A stretch of DNA of 64,000 bases from Roseateles sp. (GTDB taxonomy: Bacteria > Pseudomonadota > Gammaproteobacteria > Burkholderiales > Burkholderiaceae_C), in assembly GCA_019234295.1 (NCBI GenBank), contig JAFALK010000018.1, forward strand, positions 1 to 64,000, given 5' to 3'. Below, in pieces: positions 61,752 through 64,000 of this stretch. Position numbers and translations under genes: made by a program. Each line of letters begins with the position of its first letter. Positions within the stretch are counted from its first letter, which is position 1. The notes beneath the pieces were generated by a model. It was given only the letters and a program-made list of their open reading frames with translations. It made no database searches and was not told the DNA's origin.

Positions 61752-62312
61752 ATGACGATTGCAGACATCAAGAAGAACGCCGAAGGCAAGATGGCCAAGT
61801 CCGTTGAGTCCTTCAAGAACGAACTCCAGAAGATCCGCACTGGCCGCGCCCACCCCGGCATCCTGGACCAGGTGCATGTGGACTACTACGGCTCCGACGT
61901 GCCCATCTCGCAGGTGGCCAACGTGAGCCTGCTGGATGCCCGCACGATCAGCGTGCAGCCTTGGGAAAAGGGCATGGGCGCCAAGATCGAGAAGGCCATC
62001 CGCGAAAGCGACCTGGGTCTCAATCCCCAGGCACAGGGCGACCTGATCCGCGTGCCGATGCCCGCGCTGACCGAGGAGCGCCGCAAGGACCTGACCAAGG
62101 TCGTGCGCCACGCCGGCGAAGAGGCCAAGGTGGCCGTGCGCAACGTGCGCCGCGACGCCAACGAGCAGGCCAAGAAGCTCACCAAGGACAAGCTCATCAC
62201 CGAGGACGACGAGCGCCGCTCGAACGAAGACGTGCAGAAGCTGACCGACCGCACGGTGAACGAGATCGACAAGCTGATCGCGGGCAAAGAGCAGGAAATC
62301 CTGGCCGTCTGA
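61752..62312 (+). CDS. frr: Ribosome recycling factor
   Basis: 186 residues, two-domain L shape typical: [15 protein letters not shown] and [14 protein letters not shown]. Twelve bases after pyrH; its stop overlaps the uppS start (TGATG). Confidence 0.97.
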   Translation: MTIADIKKNAEGKMAKSVESFKNELQKIRTGRAHPGILDQVHVDYYGSDVPISQVANVSLLDARTISVQPWEKGMGAKIEKAIRESDLGLNPQAQGDLIRVPMPALTEERRKDLTKVVRHAGEEAKVAVRNVRRDANEQAKKLTKDKLITEDDERRSNEDVQKLTDRTVNEIDKLIAGKEQEILAV

Positions 62313-63022
62313 TGGCTGCCGAGGAGCTTGCCGTTCCGCGGCACATCGCCATCGTCATGGATGGCAATGGGCGCTGGGCCAAGAAGCGCTTCTTGCCGCG
62401 CTTTTTCGGCCACAAGGCTGGGGTCGATGCGCTGGTCAAGGTCATCGAGGCCTGTATCGAACGCGATGTTCAGCACCTGACGGTCTTCGCATTCTCCAGC
62501 GAGAACTGGAAGCGCTCGGACGACGAGGTCTCGGCCCTGATGGGCCTGATCCTGGCGGCCGTCTCGCGCTACCTGCACAAGCTGCATCGGCTGGGCGTGC
62601 GTGTGCGCGTGATTGGCGACCGCGACATCGCGCCCAAGCTGAAAAAGGCCTGGGACGAAGCCGAGGCGTTGACCGCCGGCAATACCAAGCTTCAGCTCAA
62701 CGTGGCTTTCAACTACGGCGGCCGCTGGGACATCGTGCAGGCGGCACGCCGGGCGGCAGAGGCCGGCGTGCAGGCTGCCGAGATCACCGAAGCAAAGCTG
62801 AGCGAGTTCATGGCGTTGCGCCATGCGCCCGATCCCGATCTTTTCATCCGCACGGGCGGCGAAGTGCGCATCAGCAATTTCATGCTCTGGCAGGTCGCCT
62901 ACAGCGAGTTCGTGTTCTCCGACGCGTTGTGGCCCGATTTCTGTGCGACTCAGCTCGATGCCGCCATCGCCTGCTTCCGCAACCGCGACCGCCGATTCGG
63001 TGGCGTGAAAGAGTCGGCCTGA
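62312..63022 (+). CDS. uppS: Undecaprenyl diphosphate synthase
   Basis: 236 residues. IAIVMDGNGRWAK with catalytic Asp, FAFSSENW, and C-terminal DLFIRTGGEVRISNF. It makes the lipid carrier for peptidoglycan and LPS. Translationally coupled to frr. Confidence 0.97.
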   Translation: MAAEELAVPRHIAIVMDGNGRWAKKRFLPRFFGHKAGVDALVKVIEACIERDVQHLTVFAFSSENWKRSDDEVSALMGLILAAVSRYLHKLHRLGVRVRVIGDRDIAPKLKKAWDEAEALTAGNTKLQLNVAFNYGGRWDIVQAARRAAEAGVQAAEITEAKLSEFMALRHAPDPDLFIRTGGEVRISNFMLWQVAYSEFVFSDALWPDFCATQLDAAIACFRNRDRRFGGVKESA

Positions 63023-63023
63023 C

Positions 63024-63863
63024 ATGCTCAAGACGCGCATCATCACCGCGGCGATCTTGCTGGCCCTGTTGTTGCCGGCCCTGTTCGCCAGCTCGCCCTG
63101 GCCCTTTGCTGCACTGACTCTGCTGATGATCGGTGCGGCCGGCTGGGAATGGGCGCGCCTGTGCGGTGTCGGCGGTGCCGGTGCTTGGCTGCTCGGTGCG
63201 GTGGTCGCCGCGGCCTGCGGCGCCACGTTCATGTTGCTCGGCACCGCGCCCGCTCCGGCTTGGTGCTGGTGGCTGGCTGGTGCGATCTGGGTCCTCGGTG
63301 GTACGTATGCCTTGCGATGCGGCCCCGCCGCCTGGCCCAAACTCGCCTTGGCGCCTCGCCTCGTGCTCGGCGTGCTGGTCCTGTGGGCGGCTTGGGCCGC
63401 GATGAACCAGGCACGCAGTCACGGCCTCAACTACTTGCTCTCGATCTTCTGCCTCGTGTGGGTGGCCGATGTGGCGGCGTATTTCGGCGGCCGCACGCTT
63501 GGACGCAACAAGCTCGCGCCGGCGATCAGCCCAGGCAAGAGCTGGGAAGGCGTGTGGTCGGGCATGGCCGGCGTGCTGCTGCTGGCCTATGTGTGGACGC
63601 ACTGGATCGACAAGAGGCTGCCCGTTGATTCACCGAGCCTCTTCGGCCGCCTGCTCTGGAACCAGCATGGAGCCGTGGTTGCGCTGGAACTGCTATTCCT
63701 CGCTGCCATGAGTGTGGTTGGCGATCTGTTCGAATCGCTGATCAAGCGGGCGGTGGGTGCGAAAGACAGCAGTGGTCTGCTGCCCGGTCACGGCGGCGTG
63801 CTCGATCGCGTGGATGCCTTGCTGCCGGTCCTGCCCCTGGCCCTGGCCCTGAGTTCCCTATGA
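63024..63863 (+). CDS. cdsA: Phosphatidate cytidylyltransferase
   Basis: 279 residues with about eight membrane helices. The signature near the C-terminus ([20 protein letters not shown]) is clear. It makes CDP-diacylglycerol. It overlaps dxr by 4 bases (ATGA). Confidence 0.96.
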   Translation: MLKTRIITAAILLALLLPALFASSPWPFAALTLLMIGAAGWEWARLCGVGGAGAWLLGAVVAAACGATFMLLGTAPAPAWCWWLAGAIWVLGGTYALRCGPAAWPKLALAPRLVLGVLVLWAAWAAMNQARSHGLNYLLSIFCLVWVADVAAYFGGRTLGRNKLAPAISPGKSWEGVWSGMAGVLLLAYVWTHWIDKRLPVDSPSLFGRLLWNQHGAVVALELLFLAAMSVVGDLFESLIKRAVGAKDSSGLLPGHGGVLDRVDALLPVLPLALALSSL

Positions 63864-64000
63864 AACGAGTTTCCATCCTCGGCTCGACTGGATCCATCGG
63901 TACCAACACCCTGGACGTGCTGGGTCGTCATCCCGATCGTTACGAGGTCTTTGCCCTCTCGGCGATGAACCGTGTGGACGAATTGCTGGCGCAAGTGCTG
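63860..64000 (+). CDS. dxr: 1-deoxy-D-xylulose 5-phosphate reductoisomerase, N-terminal part (cut by window)
   Basis: The first 47 residues start [20 protein letters not shown] with the NADPH-binding GSTGSIG, diagnostic of Dxr. It is the committed MEP-pathway enzyme, with ispG at 39555. The gene continues past 64000. Confidence 0.95.
   Translation, partial: MKRVSILGSTGSIGTNTLDVLGRHPDRYEVFALSAMNRVDELLAQVL

Overview
The window is a GC-rich bacterial chromosome segment. Gene content and order (etfBA, sucA-odhB-lpdA-zapE, ndk-rlmN-pilW-rodZ-ispG-hisS-yfgM-bamB-der-hfq-hflXKC-hisZ-purA, rpsB-tsf-pyrH-frr-uppS-cdsA-dxr) point to a betaproteobacterium of the order Burkholderiales, probably near the Rubrivivax/Leptothrix/Roseateles group. 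The genus cannot be fixed from the sequence alone.

Two regions differ sharply. Positions 1 to about 8633 are the right-hand part of an integrated element. They hold one end of an IS3-family insertion sequence (1-147), a gene-free stretch with an unusual 113-base nested inverted-repeat structure (496-608), and a leader with mutually exclusive stems (657-703). Next come two overlapping genes for winged-helix proteins of the replication-relaxation type, the second with a PD-(D/E)xK-like motif. A small P-loop kinase, an unrecognised protein and a 771-residue RloC-like ABC ATPase with a zinc hook and a HEPN-like C-terminus follow. A tyrosine recombinase (7035-8408, minus) lies beside a 66-base 3' fragment of tRNA-Leu(UAA) at 8568-8633. 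That fragment is the expected scar of integration into the tRNA, so the left end and the restored tRNA should lie left of the window.

From 8640 on the sequence is ordinary backbone. 8783-20284: a DUF1566 lipoprotein, murI, etfBA behind a LiuR-type operator, an acyl-CoA dehydrogenase, a nitronate monooxygenase-type flavoprotein, two tandem substrate-binding proteins, a cysteine-cluster protein and a 2-oxoglutarate/Fe(II) oxygenase. 20503-27982: the 2-oxoglutarate dehydrogenase operon with a probable sucA leader RNA, then zapE. 27995-36162: a PP2C phosphatase, a YdcH-like protein, a DinG-type helicase, bamD, rluD, scpB and an extended RluB. 36234-52332: a long plus-strand housekeeping series covering nucleotide metabolism, rRNA/tRNA modification, isoprenoid synthesis, outer-membrane assembly, ribosome GTPases, Hfq, the HflKC membrane complex and purine synthesis. 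A tRNA-Leu(CAG) gene (minus) and RNase R follow. 54803-59036 (minus) holds a small monooxygenase-fold protein, the NAD(P)HX repair enzyme, a D-amino-acid dehydrogenase-like flavoprotein and an amidase. 59045-64000 is the rpsB-tsf-pyrH-frr-uppS-cdsA-dxr translation and envelope cluster, with a structured rpsB leader; dxr is cut by the window edge.

The most likely site of undescribed biology is the island: the 496-608 element and switch-like leader in front of the paired winged-helix genes, and the RloC-like nuclease carried with a P-loop kinase.
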